Shown in pieces: positions 22,745-33,199 of a DNA stretch of 64,000 nt. The notes below the pieces were generated by a model, which worked only from the letters and a program-made list of their open reading frames with translations, searched no databases and had not been told where the DNA came from. The translations under genes and the position numbers were made by a program. The stretch's first letter is position 1. The number at the start of each line of letters is the position of its first letter. The DNA is from Pohlia nutans (taxonomy: Eukaryota > Streptophyta > Bryopsida > Bryales > Mniaceae): assembly GCA_022496805.1 (NCBI GenBank), contig CM040102.1, positions 868,001 to 932,000 on the forward strand, written 5' to 3'.

Positions 22745-23140
22745 GAAATGGGGCCGGACGGGCCTTCTATACTGCCGTCCGCCCGAACCAGCCCGTCCGC
22801 CCGTCCGAACCGGGCCTGCCGTCCGATCTGCCGTCCGGAGCGTGCTGCCCGTCCGATCATCGTCGTCCGATGGGGTGGCGGCGGTGGACCGTAAACCCTA
22901 AAGCAAAACCCTAAGTTGTTCGCTGTCTTGGTGCGTCAGATGCATCGCGTCCGATCCTGCCGTCCGATTCTGCCGTCTGATCTCGGCCGTCCGATCCAGC
23001 GTGTCCGGTCCAGCCCGTCCGATCCACCCCGGCCGATCTGGACCGTCCCTCCAGTGCGTCCGACCCAGCCCGAATCGATCGGACGGCATATCGAACGGCA
23101 CAGCGACGGCAGAACGGACCAGCCAGGCTGTCCAACGGCT
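22745..23140. promoter_or_regulatory. GGACGG/CCGTCC arrays between divergent RING and hAT genes
   Basis: Two motif blocks (22745-22870 and 22950-23110) are separated by a stretch with AAACCCTAAAGC and AAACCCTAAG (telo-box-like). Toward the RING ORF a reverse TATAGAA lies at 22766-22772; toward the hAT gene a TATAAAG lies at 23158-23164, about 250 bases before its ATG. The arrangement looks like a bidirectional promoter. Confidence 0.5.
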
Positions 23141-23181
23141 AGTTCGGCAGATGGTACTATAAAGCATGAAGGTTTTGTTTT

Positions 23182-23300
23182 GGTGAGTTCATTCGAACTC
23201 ACCAGTTGTCAAGGGCTGTGGGCAACCTTTTGGTATCCCTTGCTTGACCATTACCGAGTTTGAATGCGCGGTTGTCAAATTCCGTTCGGAATTTGACAAC
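23182..23300 (+). other. Two perfect hairpins in the hAT leader
   Basis: GGTGAGTTC-ATTC-GAACTCACC (23182-23203, 9-bp stem) and GTTGTCAAATTCC (23271-23283), loop GTTC, then the exact complement (23288-23300, 13-bp stem). Both have 4-nt loops ending in TTC and lie between the TATA box and the ATG. Confidence 0.8.
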
Positions 23301-23412
23301 TACTGTATTTTACATACAGGATACATTTTTTCGTTGCGCGATCACGAGGTACTGCACGTCGTCACTTAAAACTATTGGGTAGCGGAACCTAAACCCGCTT
23401 GAACCTTTCAAG

Positions 23413-25785
23413 ATGCCCAGCGATTGGGAAGATTGGTATGTGGATATAGCCCCCGGAAAAGTGAAGTGCTTACTATGTGCAGCACTTTTTGCAAGGAAGG
23501 CGGGGAGGATGTTGAGTCACCTTGGATATTGGAACGCATCAGGAAACCGTGACACTGGCGTCGGTATATGCAAGAGACTCACACCGCAGATTAAAGGGCT
23601 CTTTCTTAATTTCAGAGGAGATCCTCCTAAGCGTCCAAATCCAGATCTATCCGATGAATGTCGCACTCCGAGAGCGGGAAATATGGACATGATGGAGCTT
23701 TGCACACCGCAATCGCTGGATCGAGAGTCACGCGATGGACCACAAGAGATTCCAAATCAGAGGTCAGGTTCTAATACAAACGAAACTACCGCGAGTAGAC
23801 CACCATCCACGGAACGTGACAGTGCAGTTGGCAGGGCCGCCCGTTCATTGCGACAAGCAGGAATACCAGAGGGTTTTCAGGAAGAGAAACGAAAGGAGTT
23901 AGACAAGATATGGGCAAGGTTCTTTTACGAGGCGAATATCCCTTTTGCGATAGCACGGAATTCAACTTTCAAAGAGGCCGTACGGAGGACTTCTGCTTTT
24001 CGGGGGCCATACACACCACCCTCTTACAATGACTTACGGAAGAAACTCTTGATGCAGGCCAATAATGAGCTAGGGGTGGTATTGGAAGGTAAAATGGCAG
24101 ATAGCATTCGCAAGTTTGGGGCCACGTTGACATTTGATAGATGGAGCTCGTGCACAAACCAACCATTATTCAATTGCATGATAGTGTCTGCGGTAGGAGA
24201 ACACTTTCTTGGATCGGTAGACACTTCGGGACATTCGAAGACAGCAACGTACCAAGCGACCATCATAAAGAAGTTCATTGAAGGCGTTGGATCGCAGAAC
24301 GTGGTGCAAATTGCAACGGACAACGCATCTGTCATGAAGGCAGCAGCGGATCTCGTGACGAACAAATATGACCACATATACTTCCAAGGATGTGCTATTC
24401 ACGCAATGAACCTGTTATTGGGGGACATCGGGAAGGCAAATTAGATAACTCACGTGTTGAAGAAGGCCCGGACGATCGTGACGTTTATAAAGAAGAGACA
24501 CATGCCTCTTGCAGTATTTCGAAAGCACGAGAAGAAGTTCAGCCTAGTATTGGCAGGGAAAACTAGATTTGGATCAAATTTCATGATGGTGGATCGATTA
24601 CTCGAGGTCAGACAAGCCTTAGAGCAGTCAGTTGTGGACGAACAGTGGATGTCCTATGTTGTCACACTCCGAGACAAGCGGGGGGGATCAAAGCGCGCAC
24701 TATCTCTCGAGATGTGAGAAGGTATATACTGGATGATCACTTTTGGCAAAGATGCACTAACTTTCAGGGGGTGGTTGCACCGTTGATGTATGCACTGCGG
24801 GATTTTGACAGTGGGGAACCTGGTATGGGCAAAATTCGACACATTTTTCACAATGTGGAGAAACACATTGAAAGGGTGAAGGATGAGTTCTTTCCATTGG
24901 ACGGTGGAGAAAGCATTGATGTGGAGAAGCACTTCCGTGATCGATGGGCATTGGTCAGAACGGATTTACACGATGCGGGTGCACTTTTGAATCCGTATTT
25001 GCTACACGATAAGGAACTCGCAGACGATTTAGATGCCATCACAGCATGCAAGCGTGTGCTTGGGAAATTATGTTCTCCAAAAACATATCCGGATGTGGTG
25101 CTAGAGTTTTTGGCATTCCGTCACAAGGAACCGCCATTCCACAATTTGTTGGATCCGAAACAACAGAAGTGTTCGCCTCATGCATGGTGGGATTTTGAAG
25201 GGGCATGCGGAAAGCTCATCGCACCAATAGCACGAAGAATCCTAGCCCAAACCGTGTCATCGTCATCATGCGAACGCAATTGGAGTAGTTATTCTTTCGT
25301 GCACAACAGGTCTCGGAATCGCCTCCAACAAAAGAGGGCTGAAGATTTAGTGTACGTGTACACAAATTCAAAGCTCCTCGCAAAGGCTAAGAGAAAGGAT
25401 GAGAAGAAGTGGTACAACGAAAATGTATCATCAGAGGATTCAGATTCCGCTTCAGAAGAATCGGATGGAGATGATGAAGGCGATTGGGTGGGTAATCATG
25501 CATCAGACGATGATCGCTGGGCTGATGTGCCTCTTGATGATTGGAGTGATCAACTCTCTCCACGAAGGCCGGATTCGTCTCCAGCAAGATATGGTCGATC
25601 AAGCTACGATGTATACGAGTTTGCTGAGGATGGAGAGGAGGGCAATCACGTGCAAGCATCAAATGCCGACGATACCGGTGTGAATGTCAGAGAAGAGGAC
25701 AATTCAATTCCGGCGTTGGGTGAAGAAGAGGGGGACAAACGTGGTGAAGATGGTGGCACAAGGATTGACACCGTGCAGGAGCCAG
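23413..25785 (+). pseudogene. hAT-family transposase (BED finger, DUF659, hAT dimerisation domain), broken
   Basis: From ATG 23413 the protein starts with a BED-type finger-like region (CLLC...), then a DUF659-type region (TFDRWSSCTNQPLFNCM, and a TDNAS motif near residue 300) and, after two breaks, the hAT C-terminal dimerisation region (SSSSCERNWSSYSFVHNRSR). Breaks are an in-frame TAG at 24442-24444 (probably from TGG) and a frameshift in the G-run at 24680-24686. After the dimerisation region comes an acidic tail (SSEDSDSASEESDGDDEGD), then a junction into Copia sequence near 25786. The gene has a GGACGG array and TATA box upstream. Terminal inverted repeats and an 8-bp target duplication were not found. 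Confidence 0.8.
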
Positions 25786-26892
25786 TGAGAGAAAGGGCTA
25801 CATGCACTATCACCATGAGTCAAGGCAAGTATGTGATGGACGTGCTCAAGAGATTCGGGATGGAGGATTGTAAGGCCGTGGCAACACCATTGGATGCAAA
25901 CTTCAAGCTCGTCAAGCTTTCGGAGGAGGAGTATGCGGCGGAGGCCAAATCGATGGCGGAAGTGCCATACAAGCAAGCGGTGGGGTCGTTGATGTATGGG
26001 ATGATTGCGACACGGCCCGACCTTGCGTATCCAATTAGCATGGTGAGTCAACACATGGCAAGATTGGAGTCAATGCATTGGATGGCGGTCAAGAGGATCA
26101 TGCGGTACTTGAGGAGCACAAGCGATGTCAAGTTGTGTCTTAGCGGCAAAGACATTGTGTTGAACGGCTATTGCGATGCGGACTACGCGGGAGACACGAG
26201 CAATCGAAGATCGACAACGGGTTATATGTTCAAAATCGGATCGGAAGCAGTATCGTGGAATAGCAAGCGGCAACAAACCACGACGACATCAACGGTGGAA
26301 GCCGAGTACATCGCTACAAGCCACGGCACGAAGGAGGCCATTTAGTTGAGGCAACTAATGGCAGATGTGGGTTGCAAACAAGGTGAAGCTACAACGATCA
26401 TGCGTGACAACCAAAGGTGCATTTCACTTGCAAAGAACCCTACACATCATTCACGCACGAAGCACATTGATGTTAATACCACTTCATTTGGGAGAAGTTG
26501 GAATTGGAAGTTATAGGGTTGCATTATTGTCCAACGGAGCACATGTTGGCGGATGTGCTCACAAAGGGTATTTGTAAAGACCGACACCAAAAATTGGTTA
26601 TAGCATTTGGACTTAGAGGCTTTGGCTCTATGCAAAGTGGGAGGTAATTGATGTACGATAGTATTGCTAGAAGTCAAAGACGTTGGGGTGCTAAATAATG
26701 GTATATGGAAGGAGGGGTTAGGCATGAGCTGATCTCTAGAGTGTCCTTGTGATGAGTTATCCCATATGGTTCGCCATGGTGACCTCCTAGTGTACACTGC
26801 TTAAGGTGGGAGGCCTTTGAGTAAAGATCATCTCTTTCTACGCATTCCTTGTGTTTGTGTGTGCCTTGTGCTTTCATCTCCTGTCTTCAATA
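25786..26892 (+). mobile_element. 5'-truncated Copia fragment (RT end, RNase H, 3' LTR) fused to hAT
   Basis: From RATCTITMSQGKYVMD onward the frame matches the C-terminal part of the Copia polyprotein at 48-52 kb (for example YCDADYAGDTSNRRSTTGYM). It is open, in frame with the hAT tail, to TAG 26343-26345, where the full element has a Trp codon. The rest of RNase H follows out to a polypurine tract (AAAGTGGGAG, about 26634-26643) and a diverged LTR (about 26644-26892) that ends CTTCAATA. It is the same family as the intact element but older by divergence; the first bases of its LTR are deleted. No 5' LTR, gag, protease or integrase. Confidence 0.8.
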
Positions 26893-28060
26893 AAAACAAC
26901 ACCTGGGAGTATGGATGTAGAAATCAATTGGTGGTGGATTGGAGGACAAGACCCATGCCGATGGAACCGCAATAAAAAATCAGCTCAAATGGGCTCAAGA
27001 AATTCCGAAATCAGACAATATTTGGATTTCTCGCGTGCATTCCCAAAGACAGAGTTACACCTATGTAACCCTTTGTAAGCCCGGTGTGTCCAAACACACC
27101 ATATGCGATGCGTTTCCGTTCTTTCTACCCAGAGGTGGTAATGTCTAAAGATGGTATGTGACCCAGTTAGCAGCACTTCCCCAAACAGACTCTTCATTCA
27201 CGCTGGCCCTTGGGACCAGAGTTTCTCTCCATGATTCAGTGATTGTTCTACATGCAGTTTACTATGTAGCGTGGAAGTGAGCTGGGTTCTTTTCTGCAAG
27301 TTCTAAGGGTGTACGCGTCTCCTTTGGTGTTGCCCATTTCCTCTTGGAACTACAAGCTCCAATTAAAGGTTCAGAATTAGACCTCACATCGTTCACTTGG
27401 TGGTCACTGTGTAGACTATTGATTCAGATGCTTTTCTTTCCACAGGGTTCAGAGGAGCACTCTATGGTGCGAGACACGAGGAATTGAATGCGAGAAAGCG
27501 AGGGGTTTGATGCTTTAAGGTGGTTGTTGAGGAGAAGGTGTGGATTGGAATTTGTAGAAATGGCAACGAATGGCTTTGCCTGGTGGGGAGTTTCTGGTGT
27601 TTTTTAGGGTTCATGATGAGACGTAATCTTGTCGAGAGTGTCAGTTTCGTGTGGCAGTGAACTTTGCGCTTCTTGCAAGCGGTGTAAGCGGTCGTGAACG
27701 TGTAGAGAGATAGGGTTTGTTTTTGTCGACTTTGCTGGTGACGTTGCTGATTCATTTCTCTGGACTTCCGTTTCCAATGATCAGATTCTCGCGCTAAAGC
27801 TACAGTGTCGGTATTTTTGAATTGCTGGTAAGAGCTGAATGGTGTTTTGGATCATACCCTGTTGCAGGTTTGTCAGTGGCGTTTGCAAGTAATCACCAAA
27901 CGGATTTTGAATTGACGGGTTGTTTCTGTTGAGGCAACTCAAAGTAGTACAGCTGGTTTATGTTGTCTTTAGCTAATTATCGAATTGGTGATTGTGTTCT
28001 TTTTGCAGTACGCTCTTCGGGTAGAACGTCGATGCCCAATCTAGTGGATTCTCACGCTTG
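26893..28060. other. Unassigned region upstream of the PPR gene
   Basis: No element end or convincing ORF. The composition is mixed, with many short ORFs on both strands. Part of it is presumably the 5' flank or leader of the OSB/PPR gene. Confidence 0.4.
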
Positions 28061-28065
28061 ACGAT

Positions 28066-28467
28066 TTGTTTCTTCAGAAAAACGAAATGCATTCAGTTGT
28101 GGTTTCAGACTGGCGGGCAGCGTCGGCGCTTGATGCCATCACCGCGAGCACCTCGTATTCTACAAAATATTTGGGGCCTCCTTCTATTTCAACTCGTCAG
28201 CAAAGACATGCAGCCAAAGCTTGTGGACGTTCTTTTCGAATAAGAGGCGCCTGTGGAAACTGGCAACGGATCAACCTTGTGCAAAAAGCTGTTCCACAAC
28301 TCCAGGTTTGGCCTCTTTCCGGTCACGCCTTCAGGTTGAAAGTTGAGGATTCTTTCAAATTCTTAGCGAGCCATAAAGACCGTCGGAGCATCAAGATGAG
28401 GCTCATTTCTTATGTTGGATATACACCTTTGCGGGCGGAAAGAAAGATTTTTCAGTCAGCTTCTTGA
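28066..28467 (+). CDS. Possible 5' exon with transit-peptide-like sequence
   Basis: An open frame of 133 residues from TTG at 28066, with ATG three codons in near 28087. It is rich in Ser, Ala, Arg and Thr with few acidic residues (SDWRAASALDAITASTSYST...), as in organelle transit peptides. It lies on the same strand 300 bases before the PDF-motif exon. Splice links to the next exon were not resolved, and the tail of the frame may be intron. It is offered as a candidate first exon of the OSB/PPR gene. Confidence 0.3.
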   Translation: MFLQKNEMHSVVVSDWRAASALDAITASTSYSTKYLGPPSISTRQQRHAAKACGRSFRIRGACGNWQRINLVQKAVPQLQVWPLSGHAFRLKVEDSFKFLASHKDRRSIKMRLISYVGYTPLRAERKIFQSAS

Positions 28468-28782
28468 TTAAATTGCCTTGTGTACAATTAAGGTGGTGAT
28501 CACGGGTGAGCACTTGCTCGGAAGGCAATGCTTGATATCTAGGTTGTTACATTTTCCCCAAAGTAGCAGCACGTGAACTTGGTCGACTGAACCCCGAACC
28601 CTGACCCCAGTATTGATAGGAAGGTGTGCTTGAGCTCTGCTACTAGTGTGCTTTTTGAAAAACTGTTGGGCTTTTTGTGAGCAGGATGTGCGTGCGAACA
28701 CACTGTTCAAGTCTCCATGGCCTGTCTACCCTTTGCTATCCGTGCTCTTGTGCCCTCATGGAGGACGTAGTGGACAAATTAG

Positions 28783-31700
28783 GTGCTTATCGACATCATC
28801 GGTTTGGAGAAGATCATCCACGCGTGCCGAAGCTCCAGGTGTGTGACACGCTCTCGTGGAATGAGGTGGATGGGATTTGTCTTCCCCGGAGAGAACGTGA
28901 CTGACATGAAGTGTGTTGCACTTGCCTCAGACAAAGCTGAGCGGACTGAAGAACTTTGGGAAGAGTACTTTGCGGATCCTTCCCAGTGGTGGGACAACAG
29001 AGATGACAAGGTATCCCAGGACTGCCAGTGGGTTGATGCTAGAAAGTGGATGTAGGCCTTGGATCAGACACGTGAGGTGGATATTTCTTAGTTGTACAAA
29101 GGATGTGGGCAGTAGGCAAGCATAGGTATTGTGCTTTGTGTATTTTGGAGTGGAGTCTGATCACTGGAGTGTTGAAAAAAATGTTGTCCTTGATTGTTGA
29201 GTGTTGGGTGCAGATTAACCGGGCTTAAATATGCGTCACATGTTGCATATTTGATGGTGGGTTGTGGTGCCTACAGAGGAACCCCAGATCACCTGACTTC
29301 AAACATAAGGTGAAAAGAGAAGCGCTGTGGCTAGATGGCTGGAAAACTCCAACTTGGGTGAAGGCAAAACTCAAATTCGTCTCTCAGGGCACATCTCATT
29401 CTCATGCTGTTGGGAGTAAACACATTTGGAGCACAAGTACCACGAGCAAAGCGCTTGCTGTTATGGAGAATCTACTCCAACAAGGCATCACCATAGACTC
29501 GTACATGTTTGTTGAAGTTTTGAAGCGGTGCTTGAAGCAGAAAGACCTTATGGCGGCCAAGCAGGCTCATGACTGCATCATCAAGAGTGGAATGGAGCAA
29601 AATGTATATGTGGCGAACAACCTTTTGAGTGTGTACATCAGATGTGGGAGGCTGCAAGATGCACGCCAAGTGTTTGATAAACTTCTGAACAAGAATGTTT
29701 ATAGTTGGACCATCATGGTTGGAGGTTATGCTCAGCACAATTGTGCTAAAGATGCACTGGAAGTTTTCAATCAAATGTGCAAAGAAGGTGTGCAGCCAAA
29801 TGAAGTTACTTACTCGAGCATCCTGAAGGCATTTGCTAGTCCAGCAGCTTTGAAATGGGGTAAAGAGCTTCATGCGCTCATCAGACACGATGACCTTGAA
29901 TCAGATGTGCGTGTAGGGACTGCGCTTGTTCACATGTATGCGAAGAGTGGCAGTATCGATGATGCGCGACTGGTGTTTGACAGAATGGAGGAGCATGATG
30001 TCATCACATGGAACGTGATGATTGGTGGACTTGCAGACCATGGACGGGGGCATGAGGCATATGAATGTTTCCTTCGAATGCGAAGAGAGGGCTGTGTACC
30101 AAACGCAATCACGTATATGAGCATTTTGAATGCATGTGCAAGTGCGGGTGCGTTAGAGTGGGTGAAGGACGTGCACAGCCATATCCTGGCAGATGGATTG
30201 GAGTCGGATTTGCGTGTAGCTAATGCGATTATTCACATGTATGCAAAGAGTGGCAGCATCGATGATGCTGTACGAGTTTTTGACAGAATGGAGGAGCATG
30301 ATGTCATCACATGGAACGTGATGATTGGTGGACTTGCAGACCATGGACGGGGGCATGAGGCATATGAATGTTTCCTTCGAATGCGAAGAGAGGGCTGTGT
30401 ACCAAACGCAATCACGTATGTGAGCATTTTGAATGCATGTGCAAGTGCGGGTGCGTTAGAGTGGGTGAAGGACGTGCACAGCCATATCCTGGCAGATGGA
30501 TTGGAGTCGGATTTGCGTGTAGCTAATGCGATTATTCACATGTATGCAAAGAGTGGCAGCATCGATGATGCTGTACGAGTTTTTGACAGAATGGAGGAGC
30601 ATGATGTCATCACATGGAACGTTATGATTGGTGGACTTGCAGACCATGGACGGGGGCATGAGGCATATGAATGTTTCCTTCGAATGCGAAGAGAGGGCTG
30701 TGTACCAGACACAATCACGTATGTGAGCATTTTGAATGCATGTGCAAGTGCGGGTGCGTTAGAGTGGGTGAAGGACGTGCACAGCCATTTCCTGGCAGAT
30801 GGATTGGAGTCGGATTTGCGTGTAGCTAATGCGATTATTCACATGTATGCAAAGAGTGGCAGCATCGATGATGCTGTACGAGTTTTTGACAGAATGGAGG
30901 AACGTGATGTCATCACATGGAACGTGATGATTGGTGGACTTGCAGACCATGGACGTGGGCATGAGGCATATGAATGTTTCCTTCGAATGCGAAGAGAGGG
31001 CTGTGTACCAAACGCAATCACGTATGTGAGCATTTTGAATGCATGTGCAAGTGCGGGTGCATTAGAGTGGGTGAAGGACGTGCACATCCATATCCTGGCA
31101 GATGGATTGGAGTCGGATTTGCGTGTAGCTAATGCGATTATTCACATGTATGCAAAGAGTGGCAGCATCGATGATGCTGTACGAGTTTTTGACAGAATGG
31201 AGGAACGTGATGTCATCACATGGAGCGTGATGATTGGTGGACTTGCAGACCATGGACGTGGACACGAAGCCCTGGAAGTCTTTAGAAGACTGATTGCTGA
31301 TGGTGTGAAGCCTAATGATTATTCATTTGTGGCAGTGTTGTCGGCCTGTAGTCAGGCAGGCCTGGTTGATGAAGGCCGTTGGCTCTTTCAGGTTATGATG
31401 CAGGATTATGGCATGGAACCTACTGTGATTCATTATGGTTGCATGGTGGATCTTCTTGGGCGGGCAGGAAACTTAGAGGAAGCAAAGCTCTTTATTGATA
31501 ACATGCCAGTTGAAGCAGGTGCAGCTACTTGGGGAGCTTTGCTTGGTGCTTGTAAAAGTCATGGTAATGTGGAGTTGGGCGAACTTGCTGCTAAAGAGGT
31601 TCTTAAGTTGGAACCGGAGGGTGCCGGTCCATACGTGCTCCTCTCCAACATCTATGCTGCCGCTGGCCAGTGGGATCAGGTGTCATCAATACGGTGTATG

Positions 31701-32135
31701 ATGCAGGAAAGAGGTATTCGCAAGGAGCCAGGGATTAGCTGGATTGAGATTAATAACAAGATTCATCGCTTTGTTGTAGGAGATACCTCTCACCCAGAAG
31801 CAAAGCAGATCTATGCTGTGCTGGATAACTTGACCAAAAAGTTAAGGGCTGAAGGTTACATTCCCGATACTCGGCTTGTCTTGCGCAATATTGATGAGGA
31901 GGACAAAGAACATGCTCTTTGCTCTCACAGTGAAAAGCTAGCTATTGCTTATGGAATGATGCACACGCCTCTTGAAAAGCCAATTCGTGTATACAAGAAT
32001 CTTCGGGTGTGTTCAGATTGCCATACAGCAACCAAGTTCATCTCTAAGGTGACTGGACAGGAGATTGTGGCCAGGGATGCCAATCGCTTTCACCACTTCA
32101 AAGATGGCGTCTGCTCTTGTGGTGATTATTGGTAA
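28783..32135 (+). CDS. PPR-DYW RNA-editing-type protein with OSB-like PDF motif exon
   Basis: Two exons: about 28783-29010 and 29277-32135, with a 266-bp intron (AAG/GTATCC...CCTACAG/AGG) joined in phase 0. The join completes ELWEEYFADPSQWWDNR + RNPRSPDFKHK...ALWLDG, the PDF motif that binds ssDNA in plant OSB proteins. Then follow a linker, PLS-type PPR motifs, PGISWIE (PG box) and a complete DYW domain with HSE (CSHSEKLAIAYG), CSDCHTATKF and the terminal CGDYW. DYW proteins are organellar C-to-U editing factors with cytidine-deaminase-like residues, all visible here. Four to five PPR triplets are near-identical at the DNA level (303-bp period). The ORF is unbroken. Exons before 28783 (transit peptide, any OB fold) are unresolved; the first exon's upstream frame is closed by a stop at 28780. 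The species' organelle target is unknown. Confidence 0.85.
29925..31260 (+). repeat. 303-bp tandem repeats encoding PPR triplets
   Basis: The segment starting CACATGTATGCRAAGAGTGG recurs at about 29934, 30234, 30537, 30840 and 31143. Copies 2-5 differ at only a few bases each; the first is slightly more diverged. Each unit encodes 101 residues, that is three PPR motifs (HMYAKSGSIDDA..., WNVMIGGLADHGRGHEA..., ITYVSILNACASAGALEW...). Confidence 0.9.
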
Positions 32136-33199
32136 CGGGGTTGGAAATTTTGAGACTGAAAGTTGTCGGGAGATGTGCAAGACGCTAGAAAGTGCGCCAT
32201 TGGTATTAGTTACATGGTTTGCCATTCGTTTTATCTTTGCATGTTCTTGGAGTTTTGAACTTCATGTCTTTATTAAATAGTATCAGTTGGTTCGCAATTA
32301 ATTGTCTCAATGATTATTGAATGAGATGGTTTTGTTTTTGTTTATGTTTATTTTCTACAGTTGGTTTTTCGGGTTTGTTGGTTGTTTATGAACACAAAGG
32401 AAGTTTATTCCTTTGAGAAATAACATATAGTGGAAATTGAAATGGTTCTTTGAGCAGAGCTTGCTGATTGTATGGTGTGTTTTTTTTTCTTGTCTTTTGG
32501 GAAGGAGCTATACTAAGGAGAAGAGGTGTTTCAACTTTAAGTTGCTTAAACCCTAAACATTTGAACCCTAACTTGAAAATGTTATGCTTGATAACTAGAG
32601 GTACTATGTACTAGTCTTGAGTAGTGTATTATTGTATTCAAGAAAGCAAGGGGCAAATCCAATATTGTTCGAGCTCCTTAATCTGTGCCATGGAGTCCCG
32701 CTTCTTGTTTTCCTAGGTCACTCTGCATTGAATGCAATGAAAGTGTACACTTAGTGAGGCAGAGTGGTGAAATTGGGAGCTTTGCATGAGGGTGAGAAGT
32801 CTTGAATTTGATCAATATGAATGGAGACTAGAGTTGGTCATACTACTACACACTTCAGTGCATTTAGTATTTGTACTGTAGATGATAGTACTCCAAAATA
32901 GTACTATAGTAATTGGAAGTTAAATACTTGCACTTCAGAAATAGCAAGTGCTAAAAAGTTGGCACTCATGTACTTGTTGGTTATCATCTACATCAGTAAT
33001 GAATCCAAATTACATTGATTTCAATAAAGAGTATAGTTGCTTTATTTGCTAAATCTACTATTTTATTGTCTTATAAAAATCAAACACAACTAAATTAGTG
33101 TTCTTTAAGAGATCATCGTAGTATACTCACATCCACAAAGTCTCGATCCTTTCAAAAGATATTGTGAAATTTTTATTGACATAATTTCATTACGATTTA
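32136..33199. other. 3' flank of the PPR gene
   Basis: AT-rich, probably 3' UTR followed by intergenic DNA. No second gene seen. A short TTAAACCCTAAACATTTGAACCCTAA (telomere-like) occurs near 32546. Confidence 0.4.

Noticed and set aside
29472..31265. Minus-strand ORFs across the PPR gene
   Set aside because: Antisense shadows repeating with the 303-bp period.
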